This document shows positions 18,141 through 27,676 of a stretch of DNA of 64,000 nt, in pieces (the first letter of the stretch is position 1; each line of letters begins with the position of its first letter). The translations under genes and the position numbers were made by a program. Origin of the DNA: an uncultured Prevotella sp. (GTDB lineage: Bacteria; Bacteroidota; Bacteroidia; Bacteroidales; Bacteroidaceae); the NCBI GenBank assembly GCA_900315635.1, contig OMZV01000014.1, positions 1-64,000 on the forward strand. Reading direction: 5' to 3'. Under the pieces are notes generated by a model. It did no database searches, was not told the DNA's origin, and was given only the letters and a program-made list of their open reading frames with translations.

Positions 18141-18281
18141 ATAGGCATTATAGGCACTGTAGGCATAATGGGCTGTTAGGCATAATGGGCTGTTAGGCAT
18201 ATTAGGCACAGTAGGCATATTAGGCATAATGGGCTGTTAGGCATAGTAGGCACAGTAGGCATATTAGGCATAATATGCCTA
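18141..18281. repeat. 9-nt tandem repeat ending in a palindrome, yicC-gmk spacer
   Basis: About 15 units of a 9-nt motif (TAGGCATAT, TAGGCACAG, and the variant ATGGGCTGT) follow one another. The block ends in a perfect palindrome TAGGCATAATATGCCTA (18265-18281), 23 nt before the preferred gmk start, which could form a hairpin in the leader. Confidence 0.75.
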
Positions 18282-18304
18282 GAAAAACCAAAACAAAAGC
18301 AACA

Positions 18305-18880
18305 ATGGCAAAAACCGGCAAACTAATAATATTCTCAGCCCCGTCGGGCTCGGGCAAGAGCACTATCGTGCAGTGGCTGATGAAGGAGCACCCAGAGTTT
18401 AATCTGGCATTCTCCATCAGCGCAACGACACGGGCGCCACGCGGAACAGAGAAGAACGGAGTGGAATACCTGTTCCTCTCGGAGGACGACTTCAGGAAGA
18501 AAATCGACAACGACGAGTTCCTGGAGTATGAGGAAGTCTACAAAGGACGCTTCTACGGCACACTAAAGTCGCAGGTCGACACACAGACAGCGAAGGGCGA
18601 GAACGTCGTCTTCGATGTCGATGTCAAGGGCGGCTGCAACATAAAAAAGTTCTATGGCGACCGTGCACTGAGCATTTTCATACAGGCACCGTCCGTCGAT
18701 GAGCTCCGCCGCAGGCTCGAAGGTCGTGGCACCGACTCTGAGGAGGCTATCAAGAACCGCCTCGCGAAGGCAAGCTACGAGATTACTTTCGCGCCAAAGT
18801 TCGACCATATAGTAGTCAACGACAACCTGGAGAAAGCCGAGAAAGAAACTTACAAATTAGTCAAGGACTTCCTTGGATAA
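18305..18880 (+). CDS. gmk: Guanylate kinase
   Basis: A 191-residue enzyme that phosphorylates GMP to GDP with ATP. The P-loop is SAPSGSGKST, near the N-terminus; the GMP-binding region has SISATTRAPRGTEKNGVEY with the usual R and Y residues. An in-frame ATG at 18275 lies inside the tandem-repeat palindrome, so ATG 18305 (MAKTGKLIIFSAPSG) is preferred. It lies between yicC and nadD in one direction. Confidence 0.95.
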   Translation: MAKTGKLIIFSAPSGSGKSTIVQWLMKEHPEFNLAFSISATTRAPRGTEKNGVEYLFLSEDDFRKKIDNDEFLEYEEVYKGRFYGTLKSQVDTQTAKGENVVFDVDVKGGCNIKKFYGDRALSIFIQAPSVDELRRRLEGRGTDSEEAIKNRLAKASYEITFAPKFDHIVVNDNLEKAEKETYKLVKDFLG

Positions 18881-18903
18881 TCCAAGTAATGGCTAATCGA
18901 TTT

Positions 18904-18988
18904 GTAAAAGGGTATCTTTTACGTTGTAAAACGGTATCTTTTAGGATGTAAAAGGGTATCTTTTAGAACGTAAAAGATGCCCTTTTAC
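18904..18988. repeat. 22-nt-phased palindrome array C (4 units)
   Basis: Units start at 18904, 18926, 18948 and 18970. The first, GTAAAAGGGTATCTTTTAC, has perfect 7-bp arms around a 5-nt centre; the last, GTAAAAGATGCCCTTTTAC, is nearly its reverse complement. The array fills the gmk-nadD spacer and is probably transcribed. Confidence 0.85.
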
Positions 18989-19023
18989 AATTTAGTTGAT
19001 TATCAATAAGTTACAAGTCTGAT

Positions 19024-19629
19024 ATGGAACAGGCAGAAAACAAGACAAATTTGGCTCGCCGAATAGGCATTTACGGTGGGACTTTCAATCCTCTGCACAA
19101 CGGACATATCGCTCTGGCAAAGGCTTTTCTGGCTCAGGCAGGACTCGACGAGGTATGGTTTGTCGTGTCGCCGCAGAACCCCTTCAAGAAGAACGACGTA
19201 CTGCTCGACGACAATCTCCGGCTAGAGATGGTCGAAGAGGCTCTTAACGGCGAGGAGCGGATGAAGGTCAGCGACGTGGAGTTCCAACTGCCGAAGCCGT
19301 CATACATGTACATTACGCTCCGCCATCTTGCCAAGGAATATCCGGAAAACACATTCACCCTGCTCATTGGCGGCGACAATTGGACAGCCTTCGACCGCTG
19401 GGCTCATGCCGACGAGATAAGGCAGAACTACAAGATAGCCGTCTATCCGCGCCGTGAAGACAATATCGACGCATCTACCCTGCCGGAGAATGTATTTCTT
19501 CTCGACACGCCACTCATCGACATAAGCAGTACGGAGATTCGCCAGCGGGTACACGACGGTCAGCCGATAGACAACCTTGTTCCACCAAAAATAGCCGAAT
19601 TCATCGGCAAATACAACCTGTACAAATAG
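19024..19629 (+). CDS. nadD: Nicotinate-nucleotide adenylyltransferase
   Basis: A 201-residue NadD: IGIYGGTFNPLHNGHIALAK holds the nucleotidyltransferase (T/H)xGH motif, and IDISSTEIRQRV is the C-terminal ISSTxIR motif. It adenylates nicotinate mononucleotide to deamido-NAD in the shared step of NAD synthesis. NadK, the next user of NAD, is encoded at 24.5 kb. A good terminator follows. Confidence 0.95.
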   Translation: MEQAENKTNLARRIGIYGGTFNPLHNGHIALAKAFLAQAGLDEVWFVVSPQNPFKKNDVLLDDNLRLEMVEEALNGEERMKVSDVEFQLPKPSYMYITLRHLAKEYPENTFTLLIGGDNWTAFDRWAHADEIRQNYKIAVYPRREDNIDASTLPENVFLLDTPLIDISSTEIRQRVHDGQPIDNLVPPKIAEFIGKYNLYK

Positions 19630-19630
19630 A

Positions 19631-19671
19631 AAAAGTCCGTCTCCACAGTCGTGGAAACGGACTTCTTCTTT
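19631..19671 (+). terminator. Rho-independent terminator after nadD
   Basis: AAGTCCGT (19633-19640) pairs with ACGGACTT (19657-19664), with an inner TCCA/TGGA extension, followed by a T-rich tail. It ends the yicC-gmk-nadD transcript and may serve the M23 gene on the other strand too. Confidence 0.8.
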
Positions 19672-19714
19672 GTGTATTGTGCTTCTATTGATTGTTAAAG
19701 TTTGAATGTTCGGT

Positions 19715-20716
19715 TTATGAATACCGCAGGAGCTGTCCCTTGCGGATTACCGTAAATCTGCCGAAATGATTCAGGCGGCAAAGTTTGTCGACACTGACAC
19801 CACATTTCTCGGCTACGTTCTCAAGAGTCTCGCCGGCCTCAACCTTGTAGTATCTCATCTGTACTCCGGTATTGGCATTGTCGTTATTGCCACGACGCGG
19901 CTGCGGAGCCTCACGGCGAGCTGCACGTCTCTCGATATTTCCATGATGTATTTCGCCATTGCCCTGGATGTTCTCACGGCTGTAGCCACGGCTTGCGCTC
20001 TTGCCACGAGCCAGTGTAGCGTTGGCTGACTCATCGTCGATTGTAGAGCTGCGATAGGTGTAGAAGTCGCCCGTTACATCCTGATTAGGGAAGTCGAACA
20101 TAAGAGCCGGGTTCAAGGCAACGCCGCAGAGACGTGTCTCGAAATGCAGGTGAGAACCTGTTGAGCGTCCGGTATTGCCTCCGAGTCCTATAGGCTCGCC
20201 GGCACGGACGTACTCGTTTTCGCTGACCAGCTGCTTGGAGAGGTGACCATAGATGGTCTCCAGTCCGTTATTATGACGAATTACGATATAGTTGCCGTAT
20301 CCCTTGCCCTCATAAGCAACGATACGAACTTTTCCTGAAAATGCTGCACGGATGGTATCGCCGATGTATACCTTGATGTCGAGTCCCTTGTGCCAGCGAC
20401 CCCAACGGCGGCCGAAGTTACTAGTTATGACGCGACTCGGAGTCGGCATGCAGAATCCGCGGAGGTCAATGCGGTAGACGTCTGGCATTGGAGTAGCCTT
20501 GTGGGCATAACGATTCTCCCATGTCGGATAGAGGTCTGACGATGGGTTCTCCATATCTTCACGATGGCGCAGGGTTTCGAAAACGATTGTGTCGGCAGCT
20601 GCACTGCGTCGGTCGACGGGTGCCTGTCTTGCTAACAGGTCCTGGGCTGTAGCCGGAATGGCAGCTAATGCCATAATAGATACTAATGCCAGTGTCTTTA
20701 TTTTGCTAATTATCAT
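19715..20716 (-). CDS. M23 family peptidoglycan endopeptidase with LysM domain
   Basis: A 333-residue exported protein: signal peptide over residues 1-24 ending ATAQ, then an M23 lysostaphin-type domain with H-x3-D in GRWHKGLDIKVY, YGHLS, and the zinc ligand pair in SHLHFETR. A C-terminal LysM domain (YYKVEAGETLENVAEKCGVS) binds peptidoglycan. It cuts peptide cross-links in the periplasm during growth or division. Between them is a low-complexity, Arg/Asn-rich linker. A minus-strand TATCTTTG at 20853-20860 could be its -7 box, which would give a long leader. Confidence 0.9.
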   Translation of the reverse strand: MIISKIKTLALVSIMALAAIPATAQDLLARQAPVDRRSAAADTIVFETLRHREDMENPSSDLYPTWENRYAHKATPMPDVYRIDLRGFCMPTPSRVITSNFGRRWGRWHKGLDIKVYIGDTIRAAFSGKVRIVAYEGKGYGNYIVIRHNNGLETIYGHLSKQLVSENEYVRAGEPIGLGGNTGRSTGSHLHFETRLCGVALNPALMFDFPNQDVTGDFYTYRSSTIDDESANATLARGKSASRGYSRENIQGNGEIHHGNIERRAARREAPQPRRGNNDNANTGVQMRYYKVEAGETLENVAEKCGVSVDKLCRLNHFGRFTVIRKGQLLRYS

Positions 20717-21000
20717 AACTGTCCTTTTGAGTTGGTTGTCGGGTTAAAGTCACGGAATTAAGATAGGTGTTATTACTTAATGGACTTTAGTAAATTCCAA
20801 AGAACAGATGCTGAGCAAAACAAAAGACCACACATTTGTTATTTGGACAATGCAAAGATACTAAAAATATTACGAAAGTGTTACTGGATTAACGTATTTT
20901 ATTTCACTTTTAACACAATTCGTGTGCGCAAACAGCAATGTTTTATACCTTTATATATATTTATTTATAGTCGTTTCACGCATTTTTCTCTTGTTTTATG

Positions 21001-23100
21001 TCAAGAAATTGCCGCCCAATTTATATTAGTGTTTCTTAACACTTGGAGTCTGTCCCAAAGCATCTGATAATCAGGGTTGGAACATGTCGGGTCGGCATCG
21101 ATAATCTTCTGTGCCTCGTCACGCGCCAGTTGCACAATCTGTCCGTCACGGGCTATATCGGCTATTTTCAGGTCGAAGGCTATACCACTCTGCTGTGTGC
21201 CCTCAAGGTCGCCGGGACCACGCAGTTTCAAGTCGGCTTCGGCTATCTGGAAACCATCATTGGTATCGCACATTATGTCGATACGTCGGCGTGTCTCCTT
21301 GGTCAGTTTATGGTTGGTCACAAGGATGCAATAGCTCTGGTCGGCTCCACGCCCTACTCTGCCGCGAAGCTGATGGAGCTGGCTGAGACCGAAGCGCTGG
21401 GCGTCGAGGATAACCATTACTGAGGCATTAGGCACGTTGACACCCACCTCGATGACCGTTGTGGCAACGAGTATCTGGGTTTCGCCACGGACGAACTTGT
21501 CCATCTCAGCCTCTTTCTCCTTGTCCTTCATCTTGCCGTGGACTTTGCTGAGGTGGAATTCGGGGAACACGTCGAGCAATCCGGCATAGCCCTGCTCGAG
21601 GTTTTTGAGGTCATTCTTCTCACTTTCCTTTATCAGCGGATAGACGATGTAGACCTGACGGCCCTTGTTTATCTGGTCGCGGATGCCCTGGTAAAGGCTT
21701 GTCATCTGGTCGTCATACTTATGGATTGTGACGACAGGCTTGCGCCCCGGCGGCAGTTCGTCGATAACGCTGACGTCGAGGTCGCCATAGATGGTCATGG
21801 CTAGTGTCCTCGGGATAGGCGTGGCGGTCATGACAAGGATGTGCGGCGGGTTCTCGCTCTTGGTCCACAGGCGTGCACGCTGGGCTACACCAAAGCGGTG
21901 CTGCTCGTCGATGACAGCAAGGCCGAGACGGCGGAACTGGACGTTGTCCTCTATAATGGCATGTGTTCCGACAAGGATATGCACTTCGCCACGGATTAGT
22001 CCGTCGAGAACAGCTTGCCTACGCTTGCCCTTGACAATGCCTGTAAGGAGCTCGACCCGGATACGCATATCCTTAAGGAATGAGCGGATGGTCTGCAAAT
22101 GCTGCTCGGCAAGTATTTCAGTCGGTGCCATTATGCAAGCCTGATAGCCGTTGTCGATGGCTATGAGCATCGACATCAGGGCGACAAGGGTCTTGCCGGA
22201 GCCTACATCGCCTTGCAGAAGACGGTTCATTTGACGACCGGATTTCATGTCGGCACGTATCTCATGCATGACTCTCTTCTGTGCCCCGGTGAGCTCGAAA
22301 TGTAGGTTGTGGCTGTAGAACCAGTTGAACTGGTCGCCGACATGCTTGAAGACATAGCCCCGGTACTTGCGGCGATGGTCGCTGGCATAGCGGAGTATGT
22401 TGAGCTGGACATAGAAGAGTTCCTCGAACTTGAGCCGCATCTTAGCACGTTCGACGTCGTCGGTAGTCTTTGGATAGTGGATTTTGCGCACTGCCTCGTC
22501 ACGGGAGACGAGGTGGAGGCGCTGGGTTATAAATGGGGGAAGGGTTTCGGCAAGAGGAGTTGTCATCTTGCCGATAAGGGTTTTCGTGAGCTTTTCGATG
22601 GTGCGTGAGGTCAGCCCGGCACGCTTCATTGCCTCGGTGGTATTGTAATAAGGCTGCATACCCATGTCGTTGAGCTGTATTTTGTCGGCTTCATCGATGT
22701 CGGGATGAGTGAACTGGAAACGTCCGTTGAAGACGCCCGGCTTGCCGAAGACGACATATTTCTTACGTGCATGCAGGCTCTCACGAACGTATTTGACACC
22801 ATTGAACCACACGAGGTCGCAGACTCCGGTACCATCTGAGAAGTGGGCAACGAGCCGTTTCTTCCTCGGGCTGAGCGTTGTTTCCTCGAAACTGAGTATC
22901 TCGCCGACAATCTGGACAAACGCCATGTCGGGTGTAAGCTCACTGATAGTGTAGACTTTGGTGCGGTCTACATATTTATATGGATAGTGCTCCAACAAGT
23001 CGCCGAACGTATTTATACCGAGTTCCTTGCTCAGTATGTCCTTTCGGCGGGGTCCTACGCCCGGCAAATACATTATGTCTTGTTGAAGAAAATCCATCAA
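21001..23100 (-). CDS. recG: ATP-dependent DNA helicase RecG
   Basis: A 699-residue superfamily 2 helicase that remodels stalled forks and branched DNA. The N-terminal wedge/OB fold includes VGPRRKDILSKELGI; the helicase core has Walker A in GDVGSGKT, the DEQH box in VIDEQHRFGVAQR, TATPIPRT (motif III) and the C-terminal QLRGRVGRG (motif VI). It is the last gene of the DJ-1, ispD, recG set and starts 34 nt after the ispD stop. Confidence 0.96.
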   Translation of the reverse strand: MMDFLQQDIMYLPGVGPRRKDILSKELGINTFGDLLEHYPYKYVDRTKVYTISELTPDMAFVQIVGEILSFEETTLSPRKKRLVAHFSDGTGVCDLVWFNGVKYVRESLHARKKYVVFGKPGVFNGRFQFTHPDIDEADKIQLNDMGMQPYYNTTEAMKRAGLTSRTIEKLTKTLIGKMTTPLAETLPPFITQRLHLVSRDEAVRKIHYPKTTDDVERAKMRLKFEELFYVQLNILRYASDHRRKYRGYVFKHVGDQFNWFYSHNLHFELTGAQKRVMHEIRADMKSGRQMNRLLQGDVGSGKTLVALMSMLIAIDNGYQACIMAPTEILAEQHLQTIRSFLKDMRIRVELLTGIVKGKRRQAVLDGLIRGEVHILVGTHAIIEDNVQFRRLGLAVIDEQHRFGVAQRARLWTKSENPPHILVMTATPIPRTLAMTIYGDLDVSVIDELPPGRKPVVTIHKYDDQMTSLYQGIRDQINKGRQVYIVYPLIKESEKNDLKNLEQGYAGLLDVFPEFHLSKVHGKMKDKEKEAEMDKFVRGETQILVATTVIEVGVNVPNASVMVILDAQRFGLSQLHQLRGRVGRGADQSYCILVTNHKLTKETRRRIDIMCDTNDGFQIAEADLKLRGPGDLEGTQQSGIAFDLKIADIARDGQIVQLARDEAQKIIDADPTCSNPDYQMLWDRLQVLRNTNINWAAIS

Positions 23101-23134
23101 ACTTAGTTTAATTCATGATTTACAATTCAGAAAT

Positions 23135-23812
23135 TCAGGCTTTCGAATTGATAAGTGCTGCAGCGATTGTCAGGTCGAACGGCGTGGTTATCTTGATATT
23201 TTCACGGTTTCCGTCGACCATTGACACCTTGCAGCCGAGGCTTTCGACGACACTGGCGTCATCGGTAAACTGCGGGCGGTAGTCCTGGGCGAATGCCTGA
23301 CGTGCCAGACTGATGTCGAATATCTGTGGGGTCTGCACCTCCCGGAACAATGAGCGGTCGACATTGAAGCCTCCGCCACGAGGATCGACATGACGGAGAG
23401 TGCTCGTCACGGGCATGACCGGTATGGCGGCATATTCTTCTTCGGCTGCATCGAAGCAACGGCGGATGGTGTCGAGTGATACAAACGGACGGACACCGTC
23501 GTGGAATCCGACTAGTCCTTCAGCATCAGCGGGTATCTTTGAAAGTCCGTTTTTTGACGACTCAAAGCGTGTCGAGCCACCATCGGCAATGGTGTGCTCT
23601 ATGTTGAAGTTGAATTCCCTGCACAGATTGAGCCAATAGTCTTGCTGGTCTTTAGGCAAAACAACTATTAGCTGCAAGTCAGGGTCGTACTCATGGAACC
23701 GCTCGAGGGTAAGCATGAGGATTGGTTTTCCGCCGACTTTCAGGAACTGCTTGGGTATATCGCTGCCCATCCGGGTTCCGTGTCCGCCGGCAACAACTAT
23801 CATGTAATCCAT
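23135..23812 (-). CDS. ispD: 2-C-methyl-D-erythritol 4-phosphate cytidylyltransferase
   Basis: A 225-residue nucleotidyltransferase that makes CDP-methylerythritol from CTP in the non-mevalonate pathway. The N-terminal IVVAGGHGTRMGSDIPKQFL has the glycine-rich CTP loop and catalytic lysine; HDGVRPFVS and TDDASVVE are the conserved later motifs. It starts 3 nt after the stop of the DJ-1-like gene, so translation is likely linked. Confidence 0.95.
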   Translation of the reverse strand: MDYMIVVAGGHGTRMGSDIPKQFLKVGGKPILMLTLERFHEYDPDLQLIVVLPKDQQDYWLNLCREFNFNIEHTIADGGSTRFESSKNGLSKIPADAEGLVGFHDGVRPFVSLDTIRRCFDAAEEEYAAIPVMPVTSTLRHVDPRGGGFNVDRSLFREVQTPQIFDISLARQAFAQDYRPQFTDDASVVESLGCKVSMVDGNRENIKITTPFDLTIAAALINSKA

Positions 23813-23815
23813 AGC

Positions 23816-24385
23816 TTACTTCGATTGCATTAGATGGGTATACTGCATTTTGGTTTGCAGAGCCTTTACTTTATCGTCGCCGATGAAGAAAGAGAGTATC
23901 TTGTAGGCGTAAGGCAGAGTGGCGCATGGTCCTTCGCCGGTTATGATATTACCGTCAACTGTATAGAGTTCGCCGGTATACTCGGCTCCGGTGAGGTACT
24001 TCTGAAATCCCGGCGAGCACGTGGCACGCTTTCCATTGAGTATACCTATTGAGCCAAGGACCATTGGGGCAGCACAGATGGCGGCTACCCGCTTTCCGCT
24101 TTCATACTGGCGGCGCATGGCATCACGCACTCCGTCGTGGGCGTTGAGGTTGGTTGAGCCAGGCATTCCGCCCGGAATCATCAACAGGTCGGCATCGTCG
24201 AACTTGCCGGCTTCCTCGAATGTGGTGTCAGCAAGAATGGTTATACCGTGAGAGGTCTCTACTTCACGCTTGCCGGTGACGCTGACCGTGGTCACATCGA
24301 CACCCCCGCGGCGGAGTATGTCGACAGGAGCCAGACCTTCGATCTCCTCAAAGCCATTGGCAAGGAATTCATAAACTTTTGCCAT
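23816..24385 (-). CDS. DJ-1/PfpI family protein
   Basis: A 189-residue DJ-1-like protein. The nucleophile elbow is AAICAAPMVLG with Cys at residue 104, and the N-terminal GFEEIE supplies the partner Glu. Bacterial relatives (YajL type) act as covalent chaperones or have been argued to repair glyoxal damage; which applies here is unknown. It is the first gene of the ispD-recG operon, with a divergent nadK upstream. Confidence 0.9.
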   Translation of the reverse strand: MAKVYEFLANGFEEIEGLAPVDILRRGGVDVTTVSVTGKREVETSHGITILADTTFEEAGKFDDADLLMIPGGMPGSTNLNAHDGVRDAMRRQYESGKRVAAICAAPMVLGSIGILNGKRATCSPGFQKYLTGAEYTGELYTVDGNIITGEGPCATLPYAYKILSFFIGDDKVKALQTKMQYTHLMQSK

Positions 24386-24434
24386 ATTAATTCATATTTT
24401 ATGATTCATAATACACAATTATAACACAAATCAT

Positions 24435-24465
24435 TTTGGTTTGTCTCTGATTTGCATTATCTTTG
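24435..24465 (+). promoter_or_regulatory. Promoter of nadK
   Basis: TTTG (24435-24438), a 19-nt spacer and TATCTTTG (24458-24465). The leader to the nadK ATG is about 80 nt. Confidence 0.65.
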
Positions 24466-24552
24466 TAGCCATAAAAGCATTCGCAAAGATACAAATAAAT
24501 GTTGACTTGTAGTCTGTTTTACTTCAAAAAGATTATTAAATTATAAGGAAAG

Positions 24553-25458
24553 ATGGCATCAACCCATATTCGCTTTGCTATTTTCGGTAATGAATACTCG
24601 CCCCACGGAGCTGGAACCGTAGTCGAAATATTCAGCGCCCTGAAAAGCCACAGTGCCGAATTCTATATCGACCGCCCATATTATAACTATCTGGTCAATG
24701 TCCTTCATCTGGAAGTTAGCCCTAATGGCGTGTTCGACGGGTATAATTTCGACGCCGACTTCGTTATCTCTCTCGGTGGAGACGGAACTTTCCTGAGGGC
24801 TGCCAGCCGTGTGGGAATGAAGAATATTCCTATCCTTGGCGTTAATCTCGGGCATCTGGGATTCCTTGCCGACATAGCTCCTGACGAGGCTGCCGATGCC
24901 ATTGACGATATATTCAACAAAAAATACAGGTTTGTCGAGCGTTCCGTCATCGAGGCGTCGGTCGATAATGAGCAGCTTGCCGGCAATCCGTTTGCACTTA
25001 ATGAAGTGGCGGTCTTGAAGCGGGATATTGCTTCAATGATTTCAATCCGTACTACAATAAACGGAGAATTTCTTACAACTTATCAGGCGGACGGTCTCAT
25101 TGTCTCGACTCCTACTGGCAGTACAGCATATTCTTTGTCGAATGGCGGACCGATAATTGTCCCTTCGACAGATGTTCTTTGCCTGACACCGGTAGCTCCG
25201 CACTCTCTGAATATCCGTCCGATAGTAATCAACGACAATGTTGAAATAGAGCTGAATGTTGAAAGCCGGTCGCATAATTTTCTCATTGCGATAGACGGAA
25301 GGTCGGAGAAACTGCTTGAAGGAACGAAGGTTAAGATACGCAAGGCACCTTTCACGATACACATCGTGAAGCGACTTGGCAAGCAATATTATAAGAATCT
25401 AAGGGAAAAGATGATGTGGGGCAAGGCCTCCAACGGAAGAGAACGAAAGGAATGTTAA
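24553..25458 (+). CDS. nadK: NAD kinase
   Basis: A 301-residue kinase that makes NADP from NAD and ATP or polyphosphate. SLGGDGTFLRAA (GGDGT at 75-79) is the nucleotide motif, and GLIVSTPTGSTAYSLSNGGPI is the NAD-binding hallmark. Its last codons overlap the ATG of the ABC transporter gene (ATGTTAA, 25452-25458), so the two are translationally coupled. Confidence 0.96.
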   Translation: MASTHIRFAIFGNEYSPHGAGTVVEIFSALKSHSAEFYIDRPYYNYLVNVLHLEVSPNGVFDGYNFDADFVISLGGDGTFLRAASRVGMKNIPILGVNLGHLGFLADIAPDEAADAIDDIFNKKYRFVERSVIEASVDNEQLAGNPFALNEVAVLKRDIASMISIRTTINGEFLTTYQADGLIVSTPTGSTAYSLSNGGPIIVPSTDVLCLTPVAPHSLNIRPIVINDNVEIELNVESRSHNFLIAIDGRSEKLLEGTKVKIRKAPFTIHIVKRLGKQYYKNLREKMMWGKASNGRERKEC

Positions 25459-27119
25459 GAGAATGGCTAAAGGTTCCTGAGACCAAATACACGGCACGGG
25501 AGATATTCAGCTGGCTGTGGAGAGCATGGAAGGGCAACAGACTGCAAGCAATACTGAACGCAATAATCGGTCTGTTGTCGGTAGTTGTATCGTTGTCGTC
25601 GGTTTGGGCGGTACAGAACGCTATCGATGTAGCCTCTCATGCCAAGCAAGGCAGCATCTACTGGGCAGTAGGACTCATGGCAGGACTTATCCTCAGTGAG
25701 TTCGGACTGAACATTGCAAGTATCTGGGTTCAGAACATTCTGGGTATAAAAGCACAGAACCGAATGCAGCAACAGCTCCTTGACAGGCTCTTGCGCTCGG
25801 AGTGGCACGGCAAGGAGACACGCCATTCAGGCGATGTTCTCAACCGTTTGGAATTCGATGTGTCAAACGTTGTCACTTTCCTTACACAGACAATTCCGGG
25901 TGCTTTGTCGACAACGGCGATGTTCCTTGGTGCATTCATTTATCTATGTACATTGGATTGGCGGCTTGCTTTGGTCATAACCTTCATGATTCCGCTGTTT
26001 GTCCTTGTCAGCAAAATATACGTAAGACAGATGAGAAGCTTGACCCGCGATGTCCGCAATCAGGACTCAAAGGTGCAAAGCGTACTCCAGGAAACAGTCC
26101 AGCACCGTATGTTGATAAAGACACTTGAGAGCGACGAAGCAGCTGTTGACAAGCTTGAAGGAACACAAAGTGTACTGCGGAAGAAGGTTGTCAAGCGTAC
26201 TATATTCTCTGTTTTCAGCAACCTTGTGATGAACTTTGGCTTTGCTCTGGGTTATCTAGTGGCTTTCCTATGGGCAGCTATACAGATGTCTCGTGGCATT
26301 CTCACCTTCGGACAGATGACAGCCTACCTCCAATTGGTCAACAGAATACAAAGCCCTGCCCGCCAACTGACCAAACTTGTTCCGGCATTCGTAAGTGTTT
26401 TCACTGCAGCTGAGCGCCTTATGGAACTGGAAGAAGACCCGCTCGAAGAGCAGGGAACTCCAATCGTCTTCGATCCTCCATGCGGAGTACGACTCAATCA
26501 CATCAGTTATGCTTACGACGAAGCCGACGGCAACGTTATCCGCGACCTAAGTTTTGACTTCAAGCCAGGCTCTTGTACAGCCGTACTTGGCGAGACCGGA
26601 GCGGGAAAGACTACAATTGTAAGGATGATACTTGCCCTTTTACACCCTCAGAGTGGAACAGTTGAACTCTACAACAGCAAAGGCAGCCGTGAGATGAGTC
26701 CCCGAATGCGGGCCAATCTCGTCTATGTACCACAAGGGAACACACTGCTCAGCGGCACAATACGCGAGAATCTCCGTCTTGGAAGGCTCGATGCCAGCGA
26801 CGAAGACATGAAGAAAGCCCTTCATCTGTCGTGTGCCGACTTCGTGATGGAGCTCCCTGACGGTCTGGACACACAGTGTGCCGAGCAAGGCGGAGGGCTT
26901 TCAGAAGGTCAGGCACAGCGCATAAGCATTGCCCGTGCACTCCTTCGTGACCGCTCCATTATGCTTTTCGACGAAGCTACATCGGCACTTGACCCCGACA
27001 CTGAGCGCCAATTACTGCAAAACATTCTCAGTAAACACGACAAGACAATAATCTTCATAACTCACAGACCAGCCGTTGTTGACTATTGCGACCAGACACT
27101 GCATATCGATAAGATATAA
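25452..27119 (+). CDS. ABC transporter, fused permease and ATPase (exporter type)
   Basis: A 555-residue half-transporter with an N-terminal six-helix membrane domain (about residues 20-310) and a C-terminal ATPase. Walker A is LGETGAGKTT, the signature is LSEGQ (in GGGLSEGQAQRISIARALL), and Walker B is IMLFDEATSALD. Such proteins work as homo- or heterodimers and export lipids, peptides or drugs. The start ATG at 25452 overlaps the nadK stop; an upstream ATG at 25416 is inside nadK and less likely. Substrate unknown. Confidence 0.9.
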   Translation: MLREWLKVPETKYTAREIFSWLWRAWKGNRLQAILNAIIGLLSVVVSLSSVWAVQNAIDVASHAKQGSIYWAVGLMAGLILSEFGLNIASIWVQNILGIKAQNRMQQQLLDRLLRSEWHGKETRHSGDVLNRLEFDVSNVVTFLTQTIPGALSTTAMFLGAFIYLCTLDWRLALVITFMIPLFVLVSKIYVRQMRSLTRDVRNQDSKVQSVLQETVQHRMLIKTLESDEAAVDKLEGTQSVLRKKVVKRTIFSVFSNLVMNFGFALGYLVAFLWAAIQMSRGILTFGQMTAYLQLVNRIQSPARQLTKLVPAFVSVFTAAERLMELEEDPLEEQGTPIVFDPPCGVRLNHISYAYDEADGNVIRDLSFDFKPGSCTAVLGETGAGKTTIVRMILALLHPQSGTVELYNSKGSREMSPRMRANLVYVPQGNTLLSGTIRENLRLGRLDASDEDMKKALHLSCADFVMELPDGLDTQCAEQGGGLSEGQAQRISIARALLRDRSIMLFDEATSALDPDTERQLLQNILSKHDKTIIFITHRPAVVDYCDQTLHIDKI

Positions 27120-27235
27120 AGCGCTTTTTCTTTAGCTCAATAGTTCGGTAAATTTACTGTTATAACATTAACATTTGATATAAACAACAATTATGAATAT
27201 ATCATATTTCTATACAGATTATTAACTAATAAAAT

Positions 27236-27611
27236 TTGGCTAATTCATTGATTATTAGTACCTTTATAGATAATGGACTTCCAACCGGGAAGAAGGGCAG
27301 ACCCAAGAAGTTCGCCGGAAAGGTTGACATCAACGAACTTGACATGAAGGTCTTCCACGAGATTGAATATACCGTCGACGGCGGGACATGCTTTTCGGGA
27401 GTGGTCTACAGCAAGTCCCTCAAAACTAAGATTAAGGTCGTCGTTTGGTATTCCGAAGACAAGAAGAGTCACAAGATATTCTTTTCCAATGACATATCTG
27501 CTGAAAAGATTTATTTACGTGTCTGGGATTAAGCCAGACAGCGATTCAATTAAGCAGCTGAATCAGGAGATTATATCCCTAACAGCCATGACAGAGAAAC
27601 ATGCGGCATAA
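27236..27611 (+). pseudogene. Decayed IS4-like transposase fragment
   Basis: The first frame (27236-27532) reads IDNGLPTGKKGRPKKFAGKV and then a SGVVYSKSLKTKIKVVV core ending EKIYLRVWD, like the middle of Bacteroides IS4-type DDE transposases. In another frame, GIKPDSDSIKQLNQEII followed by SLTAMTEKHAA resembles the C-terminus of the same proteins. The region between, including the catalytic glutamate, is missing, and the N-terminus is absent. An internal deletion plus a frameshift explains this. Family recognition is from memory of related sequences. Confidence 0.6.
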
Positions 27612-27676
27612 GCGTGGAAATATGAAATGTAAAAAATTAACCATAAATTTACCGAATTATTGTTAGCTAAAACTTG

